Positions 22,381 to 33,487 of a stretch of DNA of 64,000 nucleotides are shown here, piece after piece (positions within the stretch are counted from its first letter, which is position 1; each line of letters begins with the position of its first letter). This DNA is from Clitopilus passeckerianus. Its lineage: Eukaryota > Basidiomycota > Agaricomycetes > Agaricales > Entolomataceae. The notes under the pieces were generated by a model. That model ran no database searches. It was not told the DNA's origin and was given only the letters and a program-made list of their open reading frames with translations. A program made the translations under genes and the position numbers. The stretch spans positions 62,001 to 126,000 of the forward strand of contig CALYLX010000045.1 in the NCBI GenBank assembly GCA_944990035.1, in the 5' to 3' direction.

Positions 22381-23622
22381 TTATACAAATTGCTCTGTTA
22401 GAGTACCTACAACGTGCTCTACGGTTCGCCCCTTCTCACACAGCTTCTGGAGCGCAGCATGAATACGAGGATCTTCCTCATACTCGCTCCAATTTCCATG
22501 AAGACAAATCCTTCGCAACCCAGGGAAAAGTGCGCTGCCGAATATTTCCAACTGCTGGGCAACATTCTCAAAAATATCATTGAAAACGAGAGTAAGTTTT
22601 CGATTCGCGCTCAAATGAACGCACTCCAAAGCTTCATGGCGAGTAGCGCCCTCTAGTGCAAAGCTGCAAACCTCTGTATGGTACCAGAGTTCAGAGAGTT
22701 GGGGGCATCGGTCGACCACCGACAAGGCTCCAAATTCCAGCAGGTATGGGTCAGCCAGGAACTGAATCCTCTTAATTTGAGGAGTAAAAATGGACGAGAG
22801 CCCGTGCTCGGCCAAGCAGGAATCAGTCACGATAGACTGTAGGGAAGGGAAATGAAAGAACTGCTCAAGTTCCTGCCGGAGTGTTCCTCCTATAGAACGA
22901 AGAACAATGATTGTTAGAGAGGAGAGCGTGATATGGAAGGATGGGGTTGTCGACAGCCTGGCGTTCGGCTGTAGGACTGCAATCAGTAAGTACTGCAGGT
23001 TTGAAGCTCGGTTGCAGACTTCTCTCAGGAAGTCAAGTCCTTTAGCAGTGTGAGGTCGGCCCCAAAGGACACCCCGTTGTCCCACAAATTTCCATTCAAA
23101 TCTTCGAATGGAAGTCATGCAGACATCATCATCGGGGTCCAGTGTAGCATCGTTGTCGCCTTTGATAAGAGTATGCGCATTGGGGCATAAGCGGAGAACC
23201 CGGGATATGGATATTGGGTGTACATCAGCCTCCCATGCGTGGAGTACAATTCGCCTGACACAGGATCCTAGGTTCCTGACAGGGTCATGCACCTGAGAAT
23301 GTTCGAAGTGTTCGAGAATGGGGGTACAATGGCTTCCAATGTACATGTCATTGTAAGTACATGACTGAGAAAGCGTATTCCACAGCTTGCAGACCAAAGG
23401 AATAGCGAGCTTGGTGTCCCAGTTCTTTTGGACGACAGCCTCCATATCCTTCATAGCCTCCAAACCATTGCTCGAAAGATATCCTCGTTGTACAGGATTG
23501 AATGGTTCATGATCAAAGCCATAGTTGTCCGAGAGATAGACACTCGAACGTTCCGAATTCGCAAGCCAGAAGATTTCAATGAGAATTTCGGGAGGCAAGT
23601 CGTTAATGTTGGTTAAAGGCAT
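22381..23622 (-). CDS. F-box protein, single exon, 413 aa
   Basis: This is an intronless gene of 413 codons from ATG at 23622 to the stop at 22381. The N terminus (MPLTNINDLPPEILIEIFWL) is a classic F-box, the motif that binds Skp1 in SCF ubiquitin ligases. The motif continues after an insertion with IPLVCKLWNTLSQS. The rest is a leucine-rich, LRR-like region typical of the large agaricomycete F-box families, for example SLTIIVLRSIGG, CPQLSELWYHTEV and FPGLRRICLHGNW. The role is presumably recruitment of an unknown substrate for ubiquitination. It is divergent from the next gene (start 23797), leaving 174 bp for both promoters. Such genes are numerous and fast-evolving in mushrooms, so orthology cannot be inferred. 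Confidence 0.9.
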   Translation of the reverse strand: MPLTNINDLPPEILIEIFWLANSERSSVYLSDNYGFDHEPFNPVQRGYLSSNGLEAMKDMEAVVQKNWDTKLAIPLVCKLWNTLSQSCTYNDMYIGSHCTPILEHFEHSQVHDPVRNLGSCVRRIVLHAWEADVHPISISRVLRLCPNAHTLIKGDNDATLDPDDDVCMTSIRRFEWKFVGQRGVLWGRPHTAKGLDFLREVCNRASNLQYLLIAVLQPNARLSTTPSFHITLSSLTIIVLRSIGGTLRQELEQFFHFPSLQSIVTDSCLAEHGLSSIFTPQIKRIQFLADPYLLEFGALSVVDRCPQLSELWYHTEVCSFALEGATRHEALECVHLSANRKLTLVFNDIFENVAQQLEIFGSALFPGLRRICLHGNWSEYEEDPRIHAALQKLCEKGRTVEHVVGTLTEQFV

Positions 23623-23796
23623 AGTAAGGCAAAGTGACTCGGACCTGGCTTCGGAATCGGATAGGGTAGATGTGGCTTAGGTAAGCGGATAGCACAGATG
23701 TGAGCGCACGTGATCCGTCGCGAGAACTAGAATTTACACTTGTTTGTTCAACACGAGCACTGACCCGGCGATTGCTCACGGAAAATCGTAAGAGCA

Positions 23797-26700
23797 ATGG
23801 CTGCAACAGCGGGGCCGCCTCTGCAGCTCTCGGACATTATTCATACGACGACGCCCACACCATTATCTGCAGACAGCCAGAGGTCACAGCCAGATTCACC
23901 TGAGGATGAAGAAACCGAGCCATTGACCTCAACTGATATTTCTGCTATTCGTCGTCGGCTAGCAGAGATGGGCTTTGTGACTGGGGAAGGGAGCGTTGGG
24001 GGAACTTCGCGGGAGAATGAGTTAGTGCAGATGGTAGGTTGAAAGAAATATTGTCAGGTCGTGTCATAAGCTAAAGACAATAATTCCAGGTCCTCCGTCT
24101 GACCGAGTCGCCGCTTGTCGATCCAAGCCAACTCATTCAGCAAGCGGCCGTGATATCTGAGTTGACTGCCCAAAGAGACTACTTGATTTACCAAAGTGAA
24201 GAAGAAAAGAAACTTTGGGCAACTCAAAAGGATGATTGGCATAAGATGGCAGAGGCTCTTATTGCCCAACGAAATAAGCAGCTTGGTTCATCATCAAAGG
24301 ATCCTGTGCGTTAGAGTTCCCACTAACTCGCTGCCTACATTGGTACTGAATACCTATCAGGAGCTTGAAAGAGTTTGCTCAGCTTATGAATCTGACAACC
24401 GTGCTTTACGAGATAAAGTTCGTCACCTATTCAGTCTGTTCTTCTCTCTATTGACGAGGAATACCATAGCTACATGATACCCAGCAGCGGTTGCAAGCGT
24501 TAGAAGCTGAACTAAACAAGCTTAAGCCAATTCTGTTAATGCAACCCTTTGCGACAGCCCAGAGCTCTCTCGCCTCCATCCAGCATGCCTCGTCTTTCTT
24601 GTCGTCCCTCCCATATCCTTCTGCTGGTGCCCCAATTCCGCCGAAGCCAAAGTCAAAGAAGAGGAAAGTCGAGCAACGAGAGCCTCTGCCCCTTCCAGTT
24701 GTAGCTACAGCTAAGGAAGACCGGGAGCCTCGCCCTGTCAAGCCGGTCACAGAACAGCCCAAACCAGATCAACCCGCTGCTCCCAGTACTTTCTTGCAAT
24801 TTCAGGCGGCTCCCGGACCAAACCAGCAACAACCAAGATTCTCCGGGGATCATTATCGTAGACCCGTAACCCCAGCTGTTGGTGGACCACTGGCAGTTCC
24901 GCCCACTACTCTGTCGTTCCAGATCAACTCACTCGCCGAGGATCCTGTTTCTGAAAGCGCCTCGACACCTGCACCTTCTTCGCCTGACAGGCATTCTGCC
25001 CCTGCCCAAACCCTAACACCTCAGCCACAAGCTGGACCTTCCTTCACCAGAAGCAACGACCGGCCAACTCAGGTCGGTCGACCAAATGCATCCTCATCTT
25101 CACGGAACGCCAAGGCGAAACCTTCAAACTCAATTGCTATCCACCCCCTCAGTGCCGACGCTCGCTCTGAACATCTGCTACTCGCCGCTCGCAAAATAGG
25201 ACGCGAGAGGGCAGGAATAGTTGTCGGTTATCTACGAAGCAGGCAAGCCGAATCAGATGTCCAGGTTGCTGAGAAGGAGAATCCATCAGAGGCGAGCAAG
25301 TCAAGTGATATGGCCCACAACGACTGGGATCGCCAAGTCGCGCCGACGTCCCATTATCGGTTGCCTGTGAATGGAGTAGGCGCGCCTCCCACCCCTAAGC
25401 GGGCCACTGCCAATGGCAAACAACCTGATAATCCCCCGTCAGGTGCAAAGCACTCTCCACGCCCCTCGACAGCCGTCTCCCCTTCGTCACCTGGGAAAGG
25501 CAACATACACGCGGAGAAAGAACCTCAAGAAACACATGCGCAACAGACTCCGACGACGCCGAGGCTACAACCTTCCCGTCCTCACCTTCTCCCCCCACAA
25601 CACTTGGCTCCTGCTCCGAATACTCCCCTGTCGTCACTTTTGGATGCTGCTCGGATGATGGACGACGAACGTGCCAACACCTCCACGAGCTCTCCACATC
25701 ATCACAATGTTAATGACCCAAAGCCTAAAGGTGCTACTGGTGCTCATGGAAGAGGGCGGAGGCGTGGTGCCGCTGCTGCTCTTGATAGCGGTGATAGCCC
25801 CCCGGCCAAACGTCGGCGAGTCAATTCAACTCGTGGATCATCTGTCACTACCACACAACGGGTTGAAAGGGAGTCAGTTCCGGAGAAGGAGGAGGGCACC
25901 CAACAGAAGGACGTTCCTAGGGTTAGAAGTGCTCTTGATGTTCTAGCCGATCAAGCGGCTTTCTTCAGTTCAACTCCACATCAGCCTGGCCCGTCCAGTC
26001 GTGCCAAAGGGAAGGAGAAGGAGGTTGCGCCCCCAGATTCCAGAGATGAGGCAGATCCTGAAGGGGCTTATCCCAAGGTGGAGAAACCTTTGAAGGTCGT
26101 TAAAGGGAGAGGAAAGGCCAAGTCCAAAGCTCAGGGAAAAGGCAAAGAGAAGCAAGTCGAACCACCAAAGCCCAAGCGCGCACCCCGTGCTCCTCCAAGA
26201 GACCGCTCTTCGACTACCACACAGCCCAATCAGGAAAGAGGCACTGAACGGGCAAATCCCTCCCACAGCCGTGTTATCAAGACTGCAGCGACTGGACCGA
26301 GGGTTATCTCTGTACCAGAAGTCAGACTATCCCAAGTTGAAGAAATGTCTGCGCCCTCTGCCCCGATGCTCAGACAGCCAGGTGCTCTCCAAACGCTTCC
26401 AGCCTCTGTTGATTCTTCCGTCGCCGAGGGACAGGAAACAGGTGTATCTAATCCAGCCGGATCCCCCGCTCACGATGATCAACAATCGGAATCAGCCAAT
26501 ACCACTTCGATACCACCAGAGGCTGCAGATTCTCAGGTGACTCTTGTTGATGCTAATGCACCTGGTTCGTCTGAGGACCGCGCATCAGCAGCTCCTGGCA
26601 ATAAATCGCCCTATTCAGCGCTTGAAACAGCAGACACCCGAATTTTGAGCGACCAACCCTCAACTTCGCCGCCAATGATCGTAGACCCTAGCCCTGAAGC

Positions 26701-27555
26701 ATCAACGGAACAGATCGCAGAACGTTCTAAACCGCCCTCCCATGACTTCGTACCACCTTCGGACCCACCACGCCTCGAGAACAGTGAACAACAAGGCCTC
26801 AATGCAGAGGTGCAACAACATCAGTCTCAGGATCAGGGTTCACCGAGGCTTGTGCCTTCTGAATCTCAGGTTTCAGGTTTTCTGAGCAAACCCATAGGCG
26901 TAAATGAACAAGAAGTCACAATTACAAGACGCCCGAGCCCAGTTCCCTTTGTAGGCCCAGATCATACGCCAGATTCAACGGCGATAGCCTCGTCTCATGA
27001 TGGTACAGCAGCCAACGGCGGTTCCTCTATACAGCCTGAAGAAGCCCCAGCCTTCCTCACAGATTCGTCCGTGTCTACCCCAAGCACATCGCAGCTTGTA
27101 GAACTCTTGTCAACAGCCGGATCACGGGTCGAGGACCCTATGACAGTGGACAGGGAACATGACGCGGAGAGTGTGCAAGCAATCTCACCGCGGACATTGT
27201 CCACAGAGATCCGAGCCGCTAATCTCCAAACGGATTCTCGACCCGTGAAACCTAATGAGGATGCTGATGCTGAAGGAGATCTCGATGCCGAAGGGGAGGA
27301 GGACGCTGAGGGCGAGGTGGATTCGGAAATCGAAGTTCCCCTCATTTCACCAACTACGGCACATCTCCCCTCCCGGGCCGCCTCAATAGACACGGGTATT
27401 GCCCTGACAAGCCAGCGACCAGGATCTGACGCTGGGGAAACTCGTGAAATACGGATGGGTGAACTAGATGGCGGGTAAGAAGCTTTTCATGATGATGGCG
27501 CAGATCGTCCCCGGTGCTGACGGCTTCTTGCAGAAGTTCATCTGTACTTCCGTGA
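23797..27555 (+). CDS. Large disordered protein with N-terminal coiled coil and nuclear localisation signals
   Basis: I do not recognise a family. The ATG at 23797 opens a short first exon (MAATAGPPLQLSDIIHTT). Coiled-coil-like exons follow (ISELTAQRDYLIYQSEEEKKLW, then ELERVCSAYESDNRALRDK and RLQALEAELNKLKP). A single exon of about 3 kb (24484-27476) is almost wholly low-complexity, rich in Pro, Ser, Glu and Gln. It carries two good nuclear localisation signals, KPKSKKRKVE and PPAKRRRVNS, a Lys-rich patch (GRGKAKSKAQGKGKEK) and an acidic repeat of the form DAEGDLDAEGEEDAEGE near the end. A GTAAGA donor at 27477 and a TTGCAG acceptor before 27534 would add a few residues and stop at 27555; without splicing the frame stops at 27478. 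It is probably a nuclear regulatory or chromatin-associated scaffold, but that is inference from composition only. Confidence 0.7.
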
Positions 27556-28330
27556 AGCCGGTCCCGTTACGGGTGGCGCACTAGGCGTCTGCGAAAAGTA
27601 CAACTGGCCCATTGTTTCTTCGGTTATTCCTGATGATCTGGCCATGGTACTTTTTTGCTGGGCCTTTCTTGTTGGTTGTCAGCGGCATTGTGGGGAGAGT
27701 CGTCTAGGCACGAACCATGTCCATATGGGGACGTGAATTGTAGAGATACGTGCAGATTTCATTCATGATCTTGAGCGCATGTATCATTCATTTATTTCGG
27801 TCGCCGATTTGTAGCATATTAATATGGATATACCCAAGTAATCAGATCCAATTGTCTTCCTCGCCATTGTTCTGTGGAATTCTAGGTTCTGGAGACCAGT
27901 TCCGCGACGTCTGTTCGCATATTACAACGGCTGTTGTTGCACTTTCTCAGGCGTGAAGCGACTGGAATGAATCGGCCGCCTGTCTGCGCAATCACAATCA
28001 AACACAATTAACGGAGATGATCATTGTGACCATTTTGGTGAGTGTTCTTGGAACTCACTTCCCCAGAAGCCCCATCCAATAGGCATGTCCTTCCCTAAAC
28101 ACCGGCTCGACGAAAGAATCGATTGTGCCTATTAAAGACATGCGGACAACACGAGCCTCATAACCTCATTTTCTTTGATCGGCAAAGTGGTAGTCCGCTC
28201 ATTCATTACGAACTTGCTCTCGTCCATGGCCAACCTCAGTAAGCTTTCTCTGATTGTCACCCATGCTGAGACGCTGATCCATTGACTTCCAGAAAGTATT
28301 CCATAGTTAGCCGATCCTTCATAATGGCCC
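27556..28330. other. Intergenic stretch with an unexplained open frame
   Basis: About 775 bases. A frame from 27533 to about 27736 stays open and begins EVHLYFREAGPVTGG. It is not in phase with the preceding gene by any splice I can see. The rest appears to be 3' UTR of the upstream gene and the promoter of the WW-domain gene. Confidence 0.4.
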
Positions 28331-29149
28331 ATGCAACTCAACTCTCGTCAGTTCTTTTCTACGTCGATACTTCGTTCCACCACCAGGATGTCCAGTGGGA
28401 ACGAATCCATTCCAGCTCTGGCGACAGCCACTTATCAGAAACCCTCGTCCGGGAATGTGTACGTCTCCGTCATCCGATTTGGCAATGAGACTGCTAACTA
28501 TGCCTACAGATCTACCAGTACCTCTATACCTGATAGCTGGAAGCAGTACTCGCATCCGAATGGAGACATCTACTACTACAATGCAAGCATGAGATTGCTA
28601 ACACCCGAAGATATTCGCCGCCCTCGAGTACTGAAAAACGTTCTGGACGCACAGAAGGACCACGTGGATTGCCTCAGAGGCAGTAGAGATCATGCTCTTG
28701 CTAGGCTTCCCAGAGACTGGGAACTTACTCTGAGTGATGTCACTAGCTCTTCTGCAGTCATTGGAATGTTTTCGCGCGGACACAACAAAGCCTATGGCTG
28801 GACTGAGGAGGGAGGTTCGTTTTGTTCAACTTCCGAAGTGCTCGTGCGTGAGCGGCTGATCCTCAATCTAGGGCTTGTGGAGAAGAGACCACAGTATTTT
28901 TGGACACATGTCGCTGAGTACCCCTCTCATCATGCAGAGCTTCCCCCGGGTACAGAAGCTGCATTTGTCAACGCTCTGACAGCAGGTAAGCGACTGGAGA
29001 TGCGAGAAAGAATTAGCGCTGAATATTTTGTGATAGCAAAGAGGGCTGTTGGGGAAGGCGTCGTGTTTCCGTTCACCCTAGCCCAGATTGAGTTGATTAT
29101 CGAGCGATACAATCGTCTGAAAGGTAGGCCGTTCACATCAGAAGACTAG
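28331..29149 (+). CDS. WW-domain-like protein, about 255-272 aa
   Basis: The ATG at 28331 (MQLNSRQFFSTS) or 28388 (MSSGNES) leads to a stop at 29149. A WW-like module is visible as SIPDSWKQYSHPNGDIYYYN, followed by RLLTPEDIR. It has the first Trp, the central aromatic trio and the Gly turn, while the second Trp is not obvious. WW domains bind proline-rich ligands. The remainder (DWELTLSDVTSSSAVIGMF and onward) is conserved in character but not a family I can name. A 51-nt stretch at 28456-28506 has a GTACGT donor, a CTAAC branch site and a TACAG acceptor. It is very likely an intron whose removal keeps the frame, giving about 255 residues. Proteins with an isolated N-terminal WW module and a long uncharacterised tail are common in mushrooms; the role is unknown. 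Confidence 0.7.
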   Translation: MQLNSRQFFSTSILRSTTRMSSGNESIPALATATYQKPSSGNVYVSVIRFGNETANYAYRSTSTSIPDSWKQYSHPNGDIYYYNASMRLLTPEDIRRPRVLKNVLDAQKDHVDCLRGSRDHALARLPRDWELTLSDVTSSSAVIGMFSRGHNKAYGWTEEGGSFCSTSEVLVRERLILNLGLVEKRPQYFWTHVAEYPSHHAELPPGTEAAFVNALTAGKRLEMRERISAEYFVIAKRAVGEGVVFPFTLAQIELIIERYNRLKGRPFTSED

Positions 29150-29584
29150 TTCCTGGGGCTAATGAACCTTTCATTTCGGTTAAACAGAAGCGCATTCAAC
29201 ACCTTCCCTTGGGTGGCTCATGGGAGCAGTCATGCCACTTGAATCAGTCGGTCGGCATACTGATCTGGACCACTTGATGGCCCAGATGAAAGTCTGATGT
29301 AGCATACGCGGGGATAGCATGCCAAAAAGGTGGAAGTTCTGGAATGCTCCCTTTCTGTTTACGAAAATTGTTCACGACGGCTGTAATGCCCTGATGAAAT
29401 TTGACTCCAGCGGTCCAACTCTGGGGTATGTTGAAATAGACTTTGTATTTGTACATCACACCATACAGAAATTGCATTGTAGAAATAGGTCACGAGCATG
29501 TGTATGGAAGGATTTGGCGGTGTCCAGCCAAGGATTTGCGGTATATGAACGGTGTAGGCAATGTGATGAAAATTTCGGAGTTTT
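29150..29584. other. Convergent intergenic region
   Basis: About 435 bases between the stops of the WW-domain gene (+) and SKI8 (-). Only shadow frames are seen, and the region should contain both 3' UTRs. Confidence 0.55.
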
Positions 29585-30868
29585 CTAGGCACCTGCACCT
29601 GCACCCCGCCACCACTTCACGGATCCGTCATCTCCACCGCTAACGAAAGCACCTGCACTTCCCGCGGCTGGTGGCATCGGCCGCCAGGAGACGGACCACA
29701 CTTCGCCAGAATCCTGGATTGTGGAGACAGCGGCCCTGGTTCCGATGTCCCAAACCTTAATAGTTTTATCTGCAGATCTAGAAGGCAATCAGATCGATAG
29801 CTCATCCGAACGAGAGGGAAATGTGACTGACCCCGACAAGCCAAGACGTCCATCCGGGGAGAGATCAGTGCTCAAGACCCACGAAGAGTGACCAACTAAA
29901 GAAGCAACGGTTCCCCCGGGTGAAGATCGAACGTCGTGCAAGACCAGTCGCTTATCGTCTGAGGCACTCAGAAGAAGCTAGATGCGTGCATTGTCAGGAT
30001 GTTTCCGTGATACAAGGAGATGTTGACGTACGCTAGAATCTCTAGACCATGACAAGGAACGGACACACATAGCATGAGAAGTGAATGTCGTGGCGAGGGA
30101 ACTTGTTTCCAGATCGAAGATGAATATTTGGCCTGTCTCCGAAGATAGTGCGACTCGTTTACCATCTGGACTCTGTTTTCTGATTAGTAGTGCCTCGGTT
30201 CGTAGTAGACTATGCAGCGCACATGGGAGCAGAACATGCCAAATTTATGTCGCCCGCTGGCTAACGTTGAAAGACGTTCTCCAAAATTACTTGGCTGAGC
30301 CGAATGTATGAAAACATTCCCAGAACCACCGCACGAGGCGTATGTTTCTGCGTTAGGATTCAAAGAGACGGACCATGCTAGAAAGTAGTGTTAGTTAGAC
30401 GCTCTTGATCGGAAAGCGATGCATATACAGGGTTCAGATTCATCCCCTTTGCGCACGTAACTCTCATGCTTTGCAACAATCTCCCCACTGTTAAGATCCC
30501 AGAGAGAAGTGAGTCCCTCGATGCTGTTATAAAGCGCCCGCTTGCCATCAGGAGCTACGGATAGCGAGACGAGACCGAGCGTATGTGGTGCTGGGAACGG
30601 AGTATTCGCAGGATGGGGCTGCCCAGTTGTTGCAGCCCATTGCTTAATAGAACCATCGGCTGAAATTGATATTACTGTGTCTTGAACCGTCCAGGTTGTT
30701 CCCCAAACCGAGTCGGAATGCACTGCAGTTCAGTGAGCGGACGTTGCTTCGTGGAGATGGTCGAAGGGACTGGATTACATTCTGAGCAATTATGAGCGTG
30801 AAGAAAAGCTAAACTCTGGGCTCAAGATGAGATATTAGGCCAATCCGCAGCGTCTCACTCGATTGCAT
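29585..30868 (-). CDS. SKI8: WD40 protein Ski8, Ski complex subunit
   Basis: This is a WD40 propeller protein of the Ski8/WDR61 family. It is a subunit of the cytoplasmic Ski complex that feeds mRNA into the exosome, and in fungi it also assists meiotic recombination. Visible repeats include SDSVWGTTW, ISADGSIKQW, TSLWDLNSGEI, ASCGGSGNVFIHS, SADKTIKVWDIG and the characteristic last blade SGGDDGSVKWW. The tail is Gly/Ala-rich and ends with TAG at 29585-29587. Coding sequence from 30721 leftwards is secure. The first exon is short; I chose ATG CAA TCG A at 30868 because it is followed by a GTGAGA donor and joins in phase to the acceptor CTGCAG before 30721. That start is tentative. It is divergent from RPS12 (start 31129). 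Confidence 0.85.
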
Positions 30869-31066
30869 GGCTTACCATCCTAGAATTACACGCGTTACAC
30901 GTTCTCCTCTATGTCCTTGGTCGTCGTTGGACGCGGCGAGCAGATGACGGATATGTCCGTTCGGAGTTCAAATTTGACTGATAATACTGTTCGTGATCTG
31001 AACCTTATTTTTCCTCACATCAACGAGAGCGGAAGAAGACATCCACACACTTTCAACCAACGAACA

Positions 31067-31075
31067 TATAAAAAA
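31067..31075 (+). promoter_or_regulatory. TATA box of RPS12
   Basis: TATAAAAAA lies 54 bases upstream of the RPS12 ATG in the 260-bp divergent region shared with SKI8. Strong TATA elements close to the start are usual for highly expressed fungal genes. Confidence 0.55.
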
Positions 31076-31128
31076 GTGGGTTACTCGCCGTTATAGAAAA
31101 GAGTGTGGACTAATTGAGAGTTATAAGG

Positions 31129-31623
31129 ATGTCCGACGCTGGAGATGACATTCAAGTTGACGCACCCGCCGAGGTCGAGGTTGCTGCCGAAGCCCCCAAG
31201 GGCAAGTTGTCCGTTGAGGACGCCCTTCAAGTGAGCATACATATGGCGAGGGTCAGGTCGAAATCTAATCGCCGCATTTAACAGCAAGTTCTGAAGAACG
31301 CCCTGGTTCACGATGGTCTCGCTCGTGGTCTTCGCGAGTGCGCCAAGGCCCTCGACAAACGCCAGGCCCATCTTTGCGTTCTTGTCGAGACCTGCACTGA
31401 GGCTGAGTACATCAAGCTCATCGAGGCTCTCTGTGCCGAGCACAAGATCAACCTCATCAAAGTCGGTGATGCCAAAGTTTTGGGCACCTGGGCTGGTCTC
31501 TGCAAGATCGATCGTGAAGGCAACCCCCGAAAGGTCGTTGGCTGCAGCTGCGTCGTTGTCAAGGATTACGGACGTGAGAGCGAAGGCTTGAACGTCCTCC
31601 TCGACTACTTCAGGAACCGCTAA
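31129..31623 (+). CDS. RPS12: 40S ribosomal protein S12 (eS12)
   Basis: This is a component of the small ribosomal subunit. Exon 1 (31129-31230) encodes an acidic N terminus ([18 protein letters not shown]) ending VEDALQ. A 54-nt intron (31231-31284) follows, and exon 2 runs to TAA at 31621-31623. The body has the family hallmarks [47 protein letters not shown] and [19 protein letters not shown]. The protein is about 146 residues, the normal length for eukaryotic S12. The exon-intron junction (CAA, GTGAGC ... AACAG, CAA) is clean. It is divergent from SKI8 across 260 bases. Confidence 0.97.
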
Positions 31624-31950
31624 ATAATGGTGAGCTTCTATGCTATGTCCTCCCCAGCCATGTTCTTGCTCTGCGATGACAAACAGACTCCCTCTACTGA
31701 GATTTTCATTGAGGATACAGTCTAACCGGAATCATTATATTTTGTCTGATCTTCCTTGCCTTTCACATTGTCCGATTACGCTCATACTGACCTTGGTTCA
31801 TATCTCTAGATTCAACCTGTACTTTATCCGTAGCGTCCTGAATAACAAAAAAATTCAATCCTGCATATATGTGTGTTTTAATTTTATCTTTGAGGTTCGC
31901 GGCCTCCCAATAAATTTAAGGATGAGTCGTTCATCGCAAGTCCATCGTCA

Positions 31951-31980
31951 TAACGCTCAATCTCGTAACGCTCAATCTCC
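31951..31980. repeat. Two tandem copies of a 15-bp unit
   Basis: The unit TAACGCTCAATCTC followed by G or C occurs twice in direct succession. It lies between RPS12 and the SUR7-like gene with no assigned role. Confidence 0.8.
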
Positions 31981-32274
31981 GGTCTTGAGAATGGAAGGCT
32001 TTCAGGTTGTAGGGTAAAAATCTGTGCATCAATCGCTTGCTGTACCACCGATCTACCTTTGTTCTGCACGCCTCGCTACGGGCCCTGACAGCCCTGTTAC
32101 TCAAACGCAAAATGGAAGCGAAATCCTTGTTGTTCAAGCTGGAAACCGTCCGCTTACGTAATCCAGGTGCCTTTGTTCTTTGGCTTGTCCTTCAAGTTGC
32201 TACTCGCTCAAGCTTGGGCTCCGTTGTCGGCCTCAAAAATACAATGAACTTCATTTTGCGCCCCAGAACGCTGA

Positions 32275-32282
32275 TATATAAG
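32275..32282 (+). promoter_or_regulatory. TATA box of SUR7-like copy A
   Basis: TATATAAG lies about 170 bases before the ATG and is followed by a CT-rich tract (32327-32375), an arrangement typical of strong basidiomycete promoters. The same pair is found in copy B at 35115 and 35176-35215. Confidence 0.6.
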
Positions 32283-32450
32283 ATGAAAGCCATCTCGAGA
32301 TGCTCAATCTCCAACGACTGGACGTCTGCACACTTTTTTTTCTTTTTCTTTCTTTCTTTTCCACTTTCTCTCTTTGCCCGCAAGTCGTGCTAAAGAACTT
32401 TACATTCATTTCAACCAACTTTCAGTACTTTCCCTGTTGAACGGCTTATA

Positions 32451-33323
32451 ATGATTTCGGGACTAGCAAAAGCGATCACTCTCTACTTGACACCACTCCT
32501 TGCGCTCACCGCCATTTTCCTCTCTGTGTTCGCTTTTTTGGCTCCTGTCGTCATGCTGCACACCCAAGTTGCCCTATTGGTTGTGAGCCCTAAAGACGGT
32601 AAAGATGGTCCAACAGTTTGGATGGGCTTTTTGGGTACGCATTCACCTCCATGCCTCGTCAGACAATTATAACAAGTTGATGTAGGATCCTGTGCTCGTC
32701 GGTCTAATTCTACCCCTACCAGCTGCACATTTCCGACAATCTCCCCCGTCTATGGTGCGTAATCTCTATCGTATCTACTTCCAGATGCTAATACATAAGT
32801 AGACCTTTCTGTACTTCCTGACAAGGCACCGAAGATGGTGCTCTCTGCACCGGCAGCGTCGACGCCAGCCTTCATTGCGGTCGCTCTTGCATTCTCCGTT
32901 GCCTTCTTCTTCATCTTCACTTTCATCTCCTTCCGTCACAAACTTGGAAAGCTCTCGGCGGCACTTGATAAGCCCTTGATCCAGCAAGTCACTGCATGGA
33001 TTGGTTTCCTTGGATTCCTCACGGGTATACCCCATGCTTTTGCCCATCTCCTCCGTATTAATCCTTAAACTTCAGGGTTGACTTCATTCCTTATCGTCCG
33101 CATGTGGTTTGGCAAGGCTGCTGAGGACTTCAACGGTAGCGCGCAGCTTCAAGGAGTCGATCTATTTGCGAATACGAGCAATGCATTCACAAGTGAGTAT
33201 AGAAGCTTCCACCTAAATAGTGTAAATCTAACCCGTAGTGCAGTGGCTTGGGTTGCATACGCGTTCTACGCAGTCCCGGTTGTTATCTCACTCGCCAAAC
33301 TCAATGTCCAAGCCTCAAAATAG
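32451..33323 (+). CDS. SUR7/PalI-like four-pass membrane protein, copy A
   Basis: This is a small integral membrane protein of the SUR7/PalI type, associated with cortical membrane domains (eisosomes) or pH sensing in fungi. Five exons splice cleanly. They give an N-terminal helix (LYLTPLLALTAIFLSVFAFLA), an extracellular loop with GSCARRSNSTP, CTFPTISPVYDLSVLPDKAP, and helices 2 and 3 (FIAVALAFSVAFFFIFTFISF and WIGFLGFLTGLTSFLIVRMWFG). Next is a loop with FGKAAEDFN and ANTSNAFTM, then a last helix (WVAYAFYAVPVVISLAKLNV) and a short cytoplasmic end stopping with TAG at 33321-33323. Intron positions match copy B exactly. The Cys pair in the first loop fits the family pattern. The precise cellular role of this mushroom lineage-expanded group is not established. 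Confidence 0.82.
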
Positions 33324-33487
33324 ATGCCTCTGGCTATGACCTGTTTCTTTGCTGATTCTTCTACGTCTTCACGTCTTGCATTCTGAACTAGCTACCATAC
33401 ATGGACGTTACTGTAATTGCATTCATTGGACTGTATTTCATGCCTATGGACACCACTGTCAAGTAGATTTGCCACCCATAGATCAAG

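Larger units (their letters stand above)
31624..32450. other. RPS12 3' flank and upstream region of SUR7-like copy A
   Basis: About 830 bases. They hold a 15-bp direct tandem repeat (31951-31980), a TATA box at 32275 and a pyrimidine tract at 32327-32375. The short minus-strand frames between 31884 and 32137 are not convincing genes. Confidence 0.5.

Noticed and set aside
32327..32375. Pyrimidine tract as a possible microsatellite or telomere-like repeat
   Set aside because: The same CT-rich tract occurs at the same place upstream of the paralogue and fits a promoter or 5' UTR element of fungal genes.
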